DNA of 64,000 nt from an uncultured Pseudomonadales bacterium (GTDB taxonomy: Bacteria > Pseudomonadota > Gammaproteobacteria > Pseudomonadales > Pseudohongiellaceae): the NCBI GenBank assembly GCA_938091935.1, contig CALKNV010000027.1, forward strand, positions 1 through 64,000, given 5' to 3'. The position numbers and the translations under genes were made by a program. The notes beneath the pieces are model-generated. The model had not been told where the DNA came from. It saw only the letters and a list, made by a program, of their open reading frames with translations, and made no database searches. Shown piece after piece: positions 55,553-63,684 of the stretch (position 1 is its first letter; each line of letters starts with the position of its first letter).

Positions 55553-56425
55553 TCAATTTAACAAGCTCCAGATCTCTCCTGACTCCTGTGCGCGCTTTTC
55601 CTTACTCAATTTGTAAAGATGGGCTAGAAGAGTTTTCTTCGCCCAGGGAATCAAATGTTCCGGGATATCATCGTAAACCGGCCTGACAATTTCATCGAGC
55701 GTGGCAGCACCCAGTTTTGACATACAGTCTACAATCTTGCGCTCACGCTTCAGTCGGTGGGCAATAAGTTTCTTGATTTCCTGTTTTGGCTCATCCATCA
55801 GCACTCCATGCCCGGGTGCCAGGAAGCGAAGATCCAGGTTCAGCAGAATTTCCAGAGAATTGAGGTAATCGGCCATATCGCCATCAGGTGGCAGGATTAC
55901 CGGCGTCGTGCCCTGCAGAATATGGTCACCCGTGAACAACAACTTATCTTCTCTTAGCAAATAGCAAATGTGATTGGAAACATGCCCCGGTGTCGCAATC
56001 AATTCGATGCTGAAACCATCCAATTCAATCACCTCGCCACCCTGCCAGAGCCCGGCGGGAACAAAACTATGATCCTGGCCCAGGGCATCTGGTGCCTTTA
56101 CTCCCACCAACTCGGCACCGGTTGCCTCAGCCAGCGCCATGGCGCCGGGGGAATGGTCGCGGTGCGTGTGAGTAACCAGGATATAGCGCAGCGGTATTTC
56201 ACCCAACGCGGCCTGGAAGGACTCCAGTTGCGCCTGGTCCACAGGCCCAGGGTCGATGAGAACTAACTCATTTTCTCCAACCAGATAGCTATTGGTGCCA
56301 GGTCCGGTCATCGGGCCTGGGTTGCGCCCGAGAATCTGCCTGACCGGCACACTCGTGTCCTTGATCTTCACAGGCAAGCCCGGTTCCAAACGTAGTTCTG
56401 AATAGTGATATGTGGCTTGCGCCAT
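55553..56425 (-). CDS. MBL-fold hydrolase (LACTB2-like)
   Basis: A 290-residue metallo-beta-lactamase-fold protein. The zinc motif HTHRDHSPGA, GHVSNH, GDHILQG and the final PGHG are intact. A C-terminal winged helix (residues 220-285, AHRLKRERKIVDCMSK) matches LACTB2-type RNA/thioester hydrolases. Substrate unknown. On the minus strand, divergent from the serine pathway genes. Confidence 0.85.
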   Translation of the reverse strand: MAQATYHYSELRLEPGLPVKIKDTSVPVRQILGRNPGPMTGPGTNSYLVGENELVLIDPGPVDQAQLESFQAALGEIPLRYILVTHTHRDHSPGAMALAEATGAELVGVKAPDALGQDHSFVPAGLWQGGEVIELDGFSIELIATPGHVSNHICYLLREDKLLFTGDHILQGTTPVILPPDGDMADYLNSLEILLNLDLRFLAPGHGVLMDEPKQEIKKLIAHRLKRERKIVDCMSKLGAATLDEIVRPVYDDIPEHLIPWAKKTLLAHLYKLSKEKRAQESGEIWSLLN

Positions 56426-56792
56426 GCCATCAAACTCCTGACGGAAGAGGTGTATATCAAATTCCCATGTCGCGTTAATTCCTGCCCTGTCGGTGCGGGA
56501 AGCGGCGCTGGCAGGATGTATTGCCTAAATTAGACTACGGTCCGCGTTGATCCATAATAACCCGCAGCCACCACTTCTGAAACTGCCCACCAGCCATTGC
56601 CGGGCGCTGGAGTTTCCTGACAATTCGGGACATAATTACGCGCTTAAAAAAACAGGGCACCCTTCGCCGTTAACCTCCCGCACAGCGATCGCCCAAGAGA
56701 CACCACAGTGACCCCGAAACCCAATAGCCTTTGCGACATTAAGTCAGCAAATCCCCCAGCTATTGGATAACCAACTGCCAGGAAGCCCAACC
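56426..56792. promoter_or_regulatory. Long intergenic region with a strong hairpin ahead of serA
   Basis: No gene supported. The notable part is 56721-56766: CCAATAGC at 56721-56728 pairs with GCTATTGG at 56759-56766, and nested inside, TTTGC at 56730-56734 with GCAAA at 56747-56751 and GAC/GTC at 56735-56737 / 56743-56745 around an ATTAA loop. It ends 26 bases before the serA ATG. AGGAAG (about 56780) is the ribosome site. This is most likely a leader or an operator. Confidence 0.45.
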
Positions 56793-57974
56793 ATGCATCG
56801 CATTCAAACCTTCAACGCTATCTCTGATAAAGGCCTTACTCGCTTTGCCCCAGATCTGTATACGGTGAGTCCCGAAGCCTTGGAAGCCGATGCAATCCTG
56901 CTGCGCAGCCACAAACTGGATGCTAGCGCGATCGATCCCAGCCTTAAGGCTGTTGCCCGCGCTGGGGCCGGAGTCAACAACGTGCCGGTATCTGACTGCA
57001 CAGAACAGGGAGTCGTGGTTTTTAATACGCCAGGTGCCAATGCCAATGCGGTCAAGGAGCTAGTGCTATGTGGCATGCTGTTGGCATCGCGGGGCATTGT
57101 GCCTGGCATCAGTTTCGCGGATTCGCAGTCTGGAACTAGCGACTACGCGGAATTGTCGAAACTGATGGAGCAGGAGAAAAAACGCTTCAAGGGCAATGAA
57201 ATAGCCGGCAAGACCCTCGGCGTAGTCGGTCTTGGTGCTATCGGTTCCATGGTGGCGGAGATGGCGATTGGACTGGGCATGAAGGTGCAGGGCTATGACC
57301 CCGCTTTGTCTGTGGAAGCCGCCTGGCGTCTCCCCAGCCAAGTGAAGCGCATCGAAAATCTGAGTAATTTGGTAGCCAGCTCCGACTTTATTAGCCTGCA
57401 TTTGCCAGTACTGGATTCAACGCGCCAATTGATAGACGCGAGTATGTTCGCCGCAATGCGCCAAGGCACCTGCCTGCTGAATTTTGCCAGGGATGAGATC
57501 GTCGACTCTGCGGCTCTGATGAACGCCCTGGAGTCCGAAAAATTGCGCATGTATGTCAGCGACTTTCCCCGCAGTGAATACATGGGGAGAAATGATGTCA
57601 TCGCCATGCCCCACATCGGCGCCAGCACCGCTGAAGCGGAAGAGAATTGCGCTATTATGGCGGTGGATCAGCTCATGGATTTTCTCGAAAACGGCAATAT
57701 TCGAAACTCCGTGAATTTTCCGGCACTCACCCTCGATCGCGCAGCCAATGCAGAGGCAGGTACCCGGCTCGCGATATCCAACAAGAACGTGCCAAAGATG
57801 TTGGGCCAGATACTGTCGGTCTTAGCCGATCAGAACATCAACGTCATCGACATGCTGAACAAGAGTCGAGGCGAAATCGCCTACAACCTCATCGACCTCG
57901 AAAATCCGGCCTCTGATTCGGCGTTAGCGGCGATAGCCGATATCGAGGATGTCATCAAGGTCACCGTACTTTAA
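56793..57974 (+). CDS. serA: D-3-phosphoglycerate dehydrogenase (short form with ACT domain)
   Basis: A 393-residue enzyme from the ATG at 56793 with AGGAAG ahead. Rossmann fold with LGVVGLGAIGSMVAEM, catalytic Arg in NFARDEIVD, His in MPHIGAST, and a C-terminal ACT-type domain (NINVIDMLNKSRGEIAYNLI) that would bind serine. It makes the first step of serine synthesis. The serC gene follows after 26 bases, so the two form one operon. Confidence 0.88.
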   Translation: MHRIQTFNAISDKGLTRFAPDLYTVSPEALEADAILLRSHKLDASAIDPSLKAVARAGAGVNNVPVSDCTEQGVVVFNTPGANANAVKELVLCGMLLASRGIVPGISFADSQSGTSDYAELSKLMEQEKKRFKGNEIAGKTLGVVGLGAIGSMVAEMAIGLGMKVQGYDPALSVEAAWRLPSQVKRIENLSNLVASSDFISLHLPVLDSTRQLIDASMFAAMRQGTCLLNFARDEIVDSAALMNALESEKLRMYVSDFPRSEYMGRNDVIAMPHIGASTAEAEENCAIMAVDQLMDFLENGNIRNSVNFPALTLDRAANAEAGTRLAISNKNVPKMLGQILSVLADQNINVIDMLNKSRGEIAYNLIDLENPASDSALAAIADIEDVIKVTVL

Positions 57975-58000
57975 GAAATAACACTCCAGGAAAGACTACT

Positions 58001-59089
58001 ATGAAACGCGTATACAATTTTGGCGCCGGACCCGCCATGCTGCCAACGGAAGTGATGGAAAAAGCCCAGGCGGAGTTCCTCGACTACCAGGGGCTTGGCG
58101 CCTCGGTAATGGAGATAAGCCATCGCTCTAAAGAATTTGATGACATCATCAATCGCAGCGATGAACTACTCAAAGAACTGGCTGGCATTCCGGATAATTA
58201 CAAGATTCTTTATGTTCACGGCGGCGCCCAGATGCAGTTCTCTGCCGTGCCCCTCAACATCATCAATCGCACACCAGCGCAAAAGGCCTCGTTTGTACTG
58301 ACCGGCAATTGGGCCGTGAAAGCAAGCAAGGAAGCCGGCCGCTACGGCACGTCAATCAACGTAGCCAGTAGTGAAGACAAGAATTTCAATTACATTCCGA
58401 AATTCGATTCCAGCATGCTGGACCCTGAAAGTTCCTATTTGCACATCGTCAGCAACAACACCCTGTTCGGTACGCGCTGGCATGACTTCCCCGACACCGG
58501 CGATGTGCCGTTGGTTGCGGATATGACCTCCGAATTTCTCTCCAGGAAACTGGACATCAATCAATTCGGCGTGATCTTTGCCGGCTTGCAGAAAAACCTT
58601 GGCCCAGCCGGACTGGCGCTGGTAATTATCCGCGAAGACTTGCTGGAACATGCGTTGCCGGTGACACCAGGCCTGCTCAATTACAAGGTTTACGCGGAGC
58701 AACACTCTCTGGCCAATACCAATAACACTTTCGCGATCTATATGATGTCGCTGGTACTGGAATGGTTAAAAGATCAGGGTGGAGTGGAGAAAATGGAACT
58801 TCAAAACGAAGCCAAAGCCAAATTGATTTACGACTTTATCGATAGCAGCGACTTCTATTATGGCACCGCGCAGGCCGACCATCGCTCTATCATGAATGTC
58901 ACTTTCAACCTTGCCAAGGAAGATCTGCTGGGGGACTTTCTCAAGCAAGCCGAGGCGGCAGATCTTTATGCGCTGAAAGGTCACCGTGTAGTCGGAGGTG
59001 CCCGCGCATCCATCTACAATGCGATGCCAACGGCTGGCTGCCAGGCACTGGTGGATTTTATGGCGGAGTTTGAAAGTAACAATTCCTGA
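58001..59089 (+). CDS. serC: Phosphoserine aminotransferase SerC
   Basis: A 362-residue PLP enzyme with VYNFGAGPAMLPTEVM at the N-terminus, the Schiff-base Lys in FAGLQKNLGPAGLAL, and a C-terminal GHRVVGGARASIYNA motif. It makes phosphoserine; it may also serve pyridoxine synthesis. It has AGGA about 9 bases ahead of its ATG. Follows serA. Confidence 0.95.
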   Translation: MKRVYNFGAGPAMLPTEVMEKAQAEFLDYQGLGASVMEISHRSKEFDDIINRSDELLKELAGIPDNYKILYVHGGAQMQFSAVPLNIINRTPAQKASFVLTGNWAVKASKEAGRYGTSINVASSEDKNFNYIPKFDSSMLDPESSYLHIVSNNTLFGTRWHDFPDTGDVPLVADMTSEFLSRKLDINQFGVIFAGLQKNLGPAGLALVIIREDLLEHALPVTPGLLNYKVYAEQHSLANTNNTFAIYMMSLVLEWLKDQGGVEKMELQNEAKAKLIYDFIDSSDFYYGTAQADHRSIMNVTFNLAKEDLLGDFLKQAEAADLYALKGHRVVGGARASIYNAMPTAGCQALVDFMAEFESNNS

Positions 59090-59128
59090 CTTGTAAGTCA
59101 GCGACATCCCAACGCAATGCAGGCGAGG

Positions 59129-59148
59129 CTGAAACCCACCGGTTTCAG
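59129..59148. promoter_or_regulatory. Perfect palindrome over the predicted -35 region of dinB
   Basis: CTGAAACC and GGTTTCAG are separated by 4 bases. It centres 33 bases ahead of the dinB ATG and covers the place of the -35 box if TAAAAT at 59159-59164 is the -10, the usual position for an operator. It could instead be a terminator hairpin for serC, but no T-run follows. Confidence 0.5.
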
Positions 59149-59156
59149 TCCTTCCC

Positions 59157-59164
59157 TGCTAAAA
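59157..59164 (+). promoter_or_regulatory. -10-like element just ahead of dinB
   Basis: Bases CTGCTAAAAT contain a TG-n extended -10 with the hexamer TAAAAT. The A of the dinB ATG is 8 bases after the end of the hexamer, so transcription would start on or next to the start codon. No ribosome-binding sequence is visible before the ATG. Confidence 0.45.
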
Positions 59165-59171
59165 TGCCCGC

Positions 59172-60254
59172 ATGACTGATGAACGAAAGATCATTCATTG
59201 TGACTGTGACTGTTTCTACGCTTCGATCGAGATGCGAGATAACCCTAGTCTGGCTGACAAGCCACTCGCGGTAGGGGGTTCTCCCGAGCGCAGAGGCGTG
59301 ATCGCGACTTGCAACTATGCAGCCCGCCAATACGGCGTGCACTCGGCGATGGCGTCAGCTACTGCACGCAAGCGCTGTCCCGGCCTGATTATCATTCGTC
59401 CCGATATGGAGAAATATCGGCTTGCATCGGCGCAAATTCATGACATTTTCAAACGCTACACTGACCTGATCGAACCTCTGTCCCTGGACGAGGCATACCT
59501 CGATGTCAGTGCCTGTACCCAATTGGATGGCGATGCCGCAGCGATCGCGACGGCAATTCGTGATGAGGTCAGGCAAGAAGTCAGGATAACAATCTCCGCC
59601 GGTATTGCGCCTAATAAGTTCCTTGCCAAGATCGCCAGTGATTGGAACAAACCAGACGGCCAGTTCGTATTGGCGCAGGATGAAATCGAAGAATTTCTAA
59701 CCACCCTGCCGGTGAAGAAATTACACGGTGTCGGCAAAGTCACGGCGGAGAAAATGGGCAGGCTGGGCATCAAGACCTGCAGCGATCTTAGAAGCCTATC
59801 AGAATCAGAACTTGCCAAACACTTTGGCAGCTTTGGAGAGCGCTTACAGCAACTCAGCTTTGGCATAGATAATCGTAAAGTTCAAACTGAACGCATTCGC
59901 AAATCCGTAAGTGTCGAGAACACTTACCCCAGAGATCTGCCCACAGTGGAAGCCTGCATTGATGAGATTCCCGCACTGATGGAGCAACTCGAGCGGCGTT
60001 TGTCTCGAATTGACGCTGACTATAGAATTCACAAGCAGTTTATCAAGATCAAATTCAGCGACTTTATGCAAACCACTGTAGAGATGGTTTCGGAAGACGC
60101 AAACGCTGACAATTACCGCAATCTCTGCGAGGATGGATTCGAACGCGGTAACAAACCTGTGCGCCTATTGGGCGTAGGTGTGCGAGTATTGCCTGCTGAC
60201 TCAGAAAAAGGCAATGGCGCTCCGCCTGACCAACTGGCACTTACGCTCGACTAA
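59172..60254 (+). CDS. dinB: DNA polymerase IV
   Basis: A 360-residue Y-family polymerase: IIHCDCDCFYASIEMRDNP with the metal-binding Asp, YSIDEAYLD-type LSLDEAYLDVS with catalytic Asp and Glu, a helix-hairpin-helix (LHGVGKVTAEKMGRLGI), and the C-terminal little-finger domain. It makes error-prone bypass of lesions. In E. coli dinB is LexA-regulated; here no CTGT-N8-ACAG box is visible in the promoter. The extreme C-terminus (QLALTLD) resembles a clamp-binding motif. Confidence 0.94.
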   Translation: MTDERKIIHCDCDCFYASIEMRDNPSLADKPLAVGGSPERRGVIATCNYAARQYGVHSAMASATARKRCPGLIIIRPDMEKYRLASAQIHDIFKRYTDLIEPLSLDEAYLDVSACTQLDGDAAAIATAIRDEVRQEVRITISAGIAPNKFLAKIASDWNKPDGQFVLAQDEIEEFLTTLPVKKLHGVGKVTAEKMGRLGIKTCSDLRSLSESELAKHFGSFGERLQQLSFGIDNRKVQTERIRKSVSVENTYPRDLPTVEACIDEIPALMEQLERRLSRIDADYRIHKQFIKIKFSDFMQTTVEMVSEDANADNYRNLCEDGFERGNKPVRLLGVGVRVLPADSEKGNGAPPDQLALTLD

Positions 60255-60274
60255 AATCGGAATTACATAGTTTT

Positions 60275-60784
60275 ATGAGCCGCTACCGACCCCCGGCCAA
60301 ACCCAGCGCAAAATACATCACTGCCGAGGGCGAGACCATGTTAAAGGCTGAACTGCATCAATTGTGGAAGGTTGAAAGACCGCAGGTTACGCAATCGGTG
60401 TCCGACGCCGCTGCCTTAGGAGATCGCTCAGAGAATGCGGAATACATTTACGGTAAAAAGCGCTTACGTGAGATAGACCGGCGCGTCCGTTACCTGAGCA
60501 AGCGCCTGGAAGAGATGACGGTCGTCAGCTCAGTGCCAGATGACACAGATAAAATCTATTTCGGGGCATACGTCACGCTGGAAAATGAAGAAGGTGAGGC
60601 GTTTAACTACCGGCTTGTGGGTCCGGACGAGATCGACCCGCACAAAGGTTATATCAGCATCGATTCCCCTATGGGCAAGGCCTTATTGGGCAAGCCACTC
60701 GACAGCGAAATTTCAATTTCGACACCAACCGGCGAACAAACCTATTGGGTTATTGCGATAGCGTATCGAACAGAATCGGCATGA
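60275..60784 (+). CDS. greB: Transcription elongation factor GreB
   Basis: A 169-residue Gre protein: N-terminal coiled coil with the catalytic acidic pair in LGDRSENAEYIYGKKRLREID, then the FKBP-like domain. The basic-rich coil and KKRLREIDRR sequence identify GreB rather than GreA. It rescues backtracked RNA polymerase. Its last bases overlap the araC-type gene by four (ATGA). Confidence 0.93.
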   Translation: MSRYRPPAKPSAKYITAEGETMLKAELHQLWKVERPQVTQSVSDAAALGDRSENAEYIYGKKRLREIDRRVRYLSKRLEEMTVVSSVPDDTDKIYFGAYVTLENEEGEAFNYRLVGPDEIDPHKGYISIDSPMGKALLGKPLDSEISISTPTGEQTYWVIAIAYRTESA

Positions 60785-61788
60785 AGCACATCTCACTGAT
60801 AGTGATACCCGGCGCTCTCGGCTCAGCCATCACCATCCCGCTGGAAATGTGCACTGCGGCCAACGACATTGCCCGCGCTCGCAAGCAAGAAGAAAAAATG
60901 TGCCATCTGGAGCTAGTTGCTACAGAGAACCTGCACTGCACGCTTACAGGAAATCTCAGCCTTGAATGCCACAAACTACTCAGCGCAGTAAAGCACTCAG
61001 ACCTGGTGTTCGTGCCCGCTGTGTGGCGCAATCCAAGACTGGCGGTACGGCGCAATACCCAACTTCTCAGCTGGCTTCAGGCCCAATCGAAAGCTGGAGC
61101 AACCTTGTGCGCCGTTACCAATGGTGTTTACCTGGTAGCCGCGACGGGGTTGCTCGATAAGCAGCCCGCCACCACACATTGGCGCTATTTCGACGAGTTC
61201 GAAAAAGACTTTCCTGCGGTAAAACTGCAGCGTAAACGTTTTATTACCTACGCAGATGGTGTGTATTGTTCTGGCAGTGTGAATGCGATTCGAGATATCA
61301 CCATCCATCTTATTGAAAAGTTCTATGGCGCTGACATCGCCCTCGAAGTGTCTCGCCAGTTCATGCATGAACTCAAGCGATCCTATGAGTCGCAGCTACT
61401 CGAGAAAAATCAGCAGAGTTCACACCATGATGAGAGGGTAATAGAGATACAGGAATGGCTGCAGGAAAACTATGGCAACAAAATCAGTATCAGCAAACTG
61501 GCCGAAACCTTTGGCATGAGTGTGCGAACCCTGAATCGCCGCTTTCGAACGGCCGCTAATACGACGCCGCTTGATTATCTTCAGTCTGTGCGGCTAGATC
61601 ATGCCAAAGACTTATTGAAACACAGCAATTTAAATGTTTCCGAAATCGCACACAGAGTAGGTTATCAGGACGGAAGCTACTTCAGTGAGTTGTTCGGCAA
61701 GCTGAATCGAGTAACGCCTAAAGAATACCGCCGACTGGTCAGAAACAAACAGTTTCGCGTAAATCAGGCGGGGCAACCCATCGACTGA
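60781..61788 (+). CDS. GlxA-like AraC-family regulator
   Basis: A 335-residue protein from the ATG at 60781. The N-terminal half is a DJ-1/PfpI (class I glutaminase-like) domain in which the nucleophile place reads AVTNGVY, with no Cys; the C-terminal half is an AraC helix-turn-helix pair (ISISKLAETFGMSVRTLNRRF and LNVSEIAHRVGYQDGSYFSELF). Proteins of this kind (GlxA/CdhR group) sense small amines or betaines in some species; the ligand is unknown here. Coupled to greB by ATGA. Confidence 0.86.
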   Translation: MKHISLIVIPGALGSAITIPLEMCTAANDIARARKQEEKMCHLELVATENLHCTLTGNLSLECHKLLSAVKHSDLVFVPAVWRNPRLAVRRNTQLLSWLQAQSKAGATLCAVTNGVYLVAATGLLDKQPATTHWRYFDEFEKDFPAVKLQRKRFITYADGVYCSGSVNAIRDITIHLIEKFYGADIALEVSRQFMHELKRSYESQLLEKNQQSSHHDERVIEIQEWLQENYGNKISISKLAETFGMSVRTLNRRFRTAANTTPLDYLQSVRLDHAKDLLKHSNLNVSEIAHRVGYQDGSYFSELFGKLNRVTPKEYRRLVRNKQFRVNQAGQPID

Positions 61789-61810
61789 GTTGCCCCGTTA
61801 AACTTTTTTA
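61769..61810 (+). terminator. Rho-independent terminator after the AraC-type gene
   Basis: CGGGGCAAC at 61769-61777 pairs with GTTGCCCCG at 61789-61797 around an 11-base loop that includes the stop codon, and a T-run (TTTTTTT at 61804-61810) follows. It ends the greB-araC message. Confidence 0.7.
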
Positions 61811-61828
61811 AAACAGTTGACCCAGATA

Positions 61829-62122
61829 CTACTGCGAGTTTTTCTGTTTGAATTTTTCTAGCTGTTCCGCACCAGCTTCCTGCTGATACTTGTCTTTCCA
61901 CTCAGCGTAGGGCATGCCATACACGATTTCGCGGGCTGCATCATAGTCAATGCTGATCCCCTGCTCCTCCGCCTCGGCCCGATACCATTTTGAAAGGCAG
62001 TTGCGACAAAAGCTGGCGAGATTCATCAGATCGATGTTCTGCACCTCCTTGTGCGCGTCGAGATGAGCCAAGAGGCGACGAAAAGTTGCCGCCTCAACCT
62101 CAAGCTGTTTTTGCTTATCCAT
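61829..62122 (-). CDS. DUF1244 family protein
   Basis: A 97-residue helical protein. FRRLLAHLDAHKEVQNIDLMN then LASFCRNCLSKWYRAEAEEQG, DYDAAREIVYGMPYAEWKD is the DUF1244 signature. The structure of one member is a small helical bundle; the role is unknown. Next to the hibernation-factor gene on the same strand, 41 bases away. Confidence 0.83.
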   Translation of the reverse strand: MDKQKQLEVEAATFRRLLAHLDAHKEVQNIDLMNLASFCRNCLSKWYRAEAEEQGISIDYDAAREIVYGMPYAEWKDKYQQEAGAEQLEKFKQKNSQ

Positions 62123-62163
62123 ATTTCAGCACTTCTTAAATTGCAGGCTTCACAGCCCGATAC

Positions 62164-62541
62164 TTATTGCTCGGGAGCACTCAATTCATCAAACTCACCC
62201 AGTTTGGACGGTTTGTCTGCGCGGTGCTTTTTATCAACGGCTTTCAACTGCCGCTCGGCAGCGTTGAATGCATCTCTGATGGCGACATAGAGGTCTTCGT
62301 GAGCATGATTATCATGTTGCTCCTGATTAACACGCACTTCTTTATTTGGCGTGTGAATCTCCAGGCCGACTGAATACACTTTCCCTTTGTAATGATTGTT
62401 GTGAGGAGAATCCAATACCACTCTACCGGTGATGATTTGATCGCAATAGCGCTCCAGTTTGCTGATACGTTTCTGTACTGCCTCGGCAACTGCGTTGGAC
62501 TGTTCGATATTGTGGAAGACAATTTGGAATTCGTTAGTCAT
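62164..62541 (-). CDS. HPF/RaiA-type ribosome hibernation factor
   Basis: A 125-residue protein with FQIVFHNIEQSNAVAEAV then VQKRISKLERYCDQIITGRVV and DLYVAIRDAFNAAERQLK, the ribosome subunit interface (S30AE) domain. It probably binds the 30S decoding region in stationary phase. ATG at 62541 with AAAGGAGA about 8 bases ahead, an excellent ribosome site. No RpoN or PTS gene is adjacent as in the classic rpoN-hpf locus. Confidence 0.88.
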   Translation of the reverse strand: MTNEFQIVFHNIEQSNAVAEAVQKRISKLERYCDQIITGRVVLDSPHNNHYKGKVYSVGLEIHTPNKEVRVNQEQHDNHAHEDLYVAIRDAFNAAERQLKAVDKKHRADKPSKLGEFDELSAPEQ

Positions 62542-62940
62542 GTAGATCTTTCTCCTTTAATTATACCCCGGGTCAATTCTCTTAGAGCAAACAGCTAGGT
62601 CCTCCTCAGGATTATTTCGTGGATTAAGAATGGCTTAATGGTCGACATATAGGCTTAACCCAAATCAAGAAAACATCAATGCACCGCTCCGTCATCAACG
62701 GCTGAGGGACGGGCGCCGCACCACAATGGCGTAAAATTAGTTTGAGTCTGGGAGTGGCCCGAATGCGAAGCGATTCGAGCGAAAAGGCAAGAGTAAATCT
62801 CTTTGTATCCGAACCCTTTACCCACTTAATGAGAGTGGCTGAAAGGGTCTTATTGGCGGTGAATACCAGAAAGCCTAGCGCTGGCATCGTCCCTCCTATT
62901 CTCGCAATAAAATCAGACTACTCCTTTATTTGGCATTTGT
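62542..62940. other. 400-base gap without a supported gene; nested hairpin
   Basis: Short frames of 70-90 codons exist on both strands but none has a start context or conserved domain I trust. A nested hairpin is visible: ACCCTTT at 62813-62819 with AAAGGGT at 62842-62848 outside, and CCACT 62822-62826 with AGTGG 62834-62838 inside. This gap may be a small RNA gene, an extended leader or a decayed repeat. Confidence 0.4.
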
Positions 62941-63501
62941 CTAAATCCCGGAAGTAGATTCCTTAAAGCACCAGTGCCAGGGCTCATAGGCGATTCCAGC
63001 CGCATTGCCCCGGGGATAACTGAGCACGTAACCATAGCGATTGGCGTGGTCCTGCAGCCACGCGAATGCTGGCGTGTTTTCAAACGCCTCTACCAGTGCA
63101 TCACACTTTAGGGTTCCAACATCGATGGCACGGCCGGTGTGGTGTTCGCTGTATCCCGGCGCGGCATTAACCTGCAAGATCTCCTCGATGGACTGACCTT
63201 TCGAAAGCTTCTTCTGTATCAACTGATGTTGATAGTCGAGATCGCGAAAAGCCGAGATTAGATGGATGGTAATGCCCGCTTCTGCAGCCGACGTTTTCAT
63301 ATCCGACCAGGCGCTGAAGGCTGCCTGAGTGAGCCTTTGCGGTCGTCCGTAATAGTCTAACTCGGTACTTACCAGATCCGGCGGTATCGGGCACAGCGGC
63401 AAGCCACAGCGCTCGGCATAATCCGATGGTATTGCCAGATCGGTATGCAACCAACCTACCTGTTCAATAAAAAAGTCCGATGTCTTCAAGATATTTGGCA
63501 A
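62941..63501 (-). CDS. M15-family D-alanyl-D-alanine carboxypeptidase (VanY-like)
   Basis: A 186-residue zinc peptidase: SEHHTGRAIDVG gives the first His and Asp, EPWHW the last His, and SAFRD is the conserved Arg strand. VanY-like proteins remove D-Ala from muropeptides. No signal peptide is visible, unlike most members; the start (TTG at 63501) is also weak, so the true N-terminus may differ. Divergent from the fabY gene. Confidence 0.84.
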   Translation of the reverse strand: MPNILKTSDFFIEQVGWLHTDLAIPSDYAERCGLPLCPIPPDLVSTELDYYGRPQRLTQAAFSAWSDMKTSAAEAGITIHLISAFRDLDYQHQLIQKKLSKGQSIEEILQVNAAPGYSEHHTGRAIDVGTLKCDALVEAFENTPAFAWLQDHANRYGYVLSYPRGNAAGIAYEPWHWCFKESTSGI

Positions 63502-63684
63502 CCAGCCTGCAGATTACTTTGCACCCCACCATGCTATTGAGGCGACTGGCTTTGTGCAAGCATTTGCCAGTTGTCCTATATGCCATATTTAATGACTTTT
63601 TTACCCTAATGCTTGGAGCGGAATATCCGATCTAATTCTTATCAGATTAGCGGGATCAAAAACCCACAGCGCAGAGGCAAAGAC

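Noticed and set aside
59172-59230. LexA-like CTGT run (GACTGTGACTGT) near the dinB start
   Set aside because: Inside the coding sequence, encoding the conserved CDCDC residues; spacing does not give CTGT-N8-ACAG.
62624-62887. 87-codon frame on the minus strand
   Set aside because: No ribosome site, no domain, and the opposite strand has a frame over the same bases; a noncoding element is more likely.
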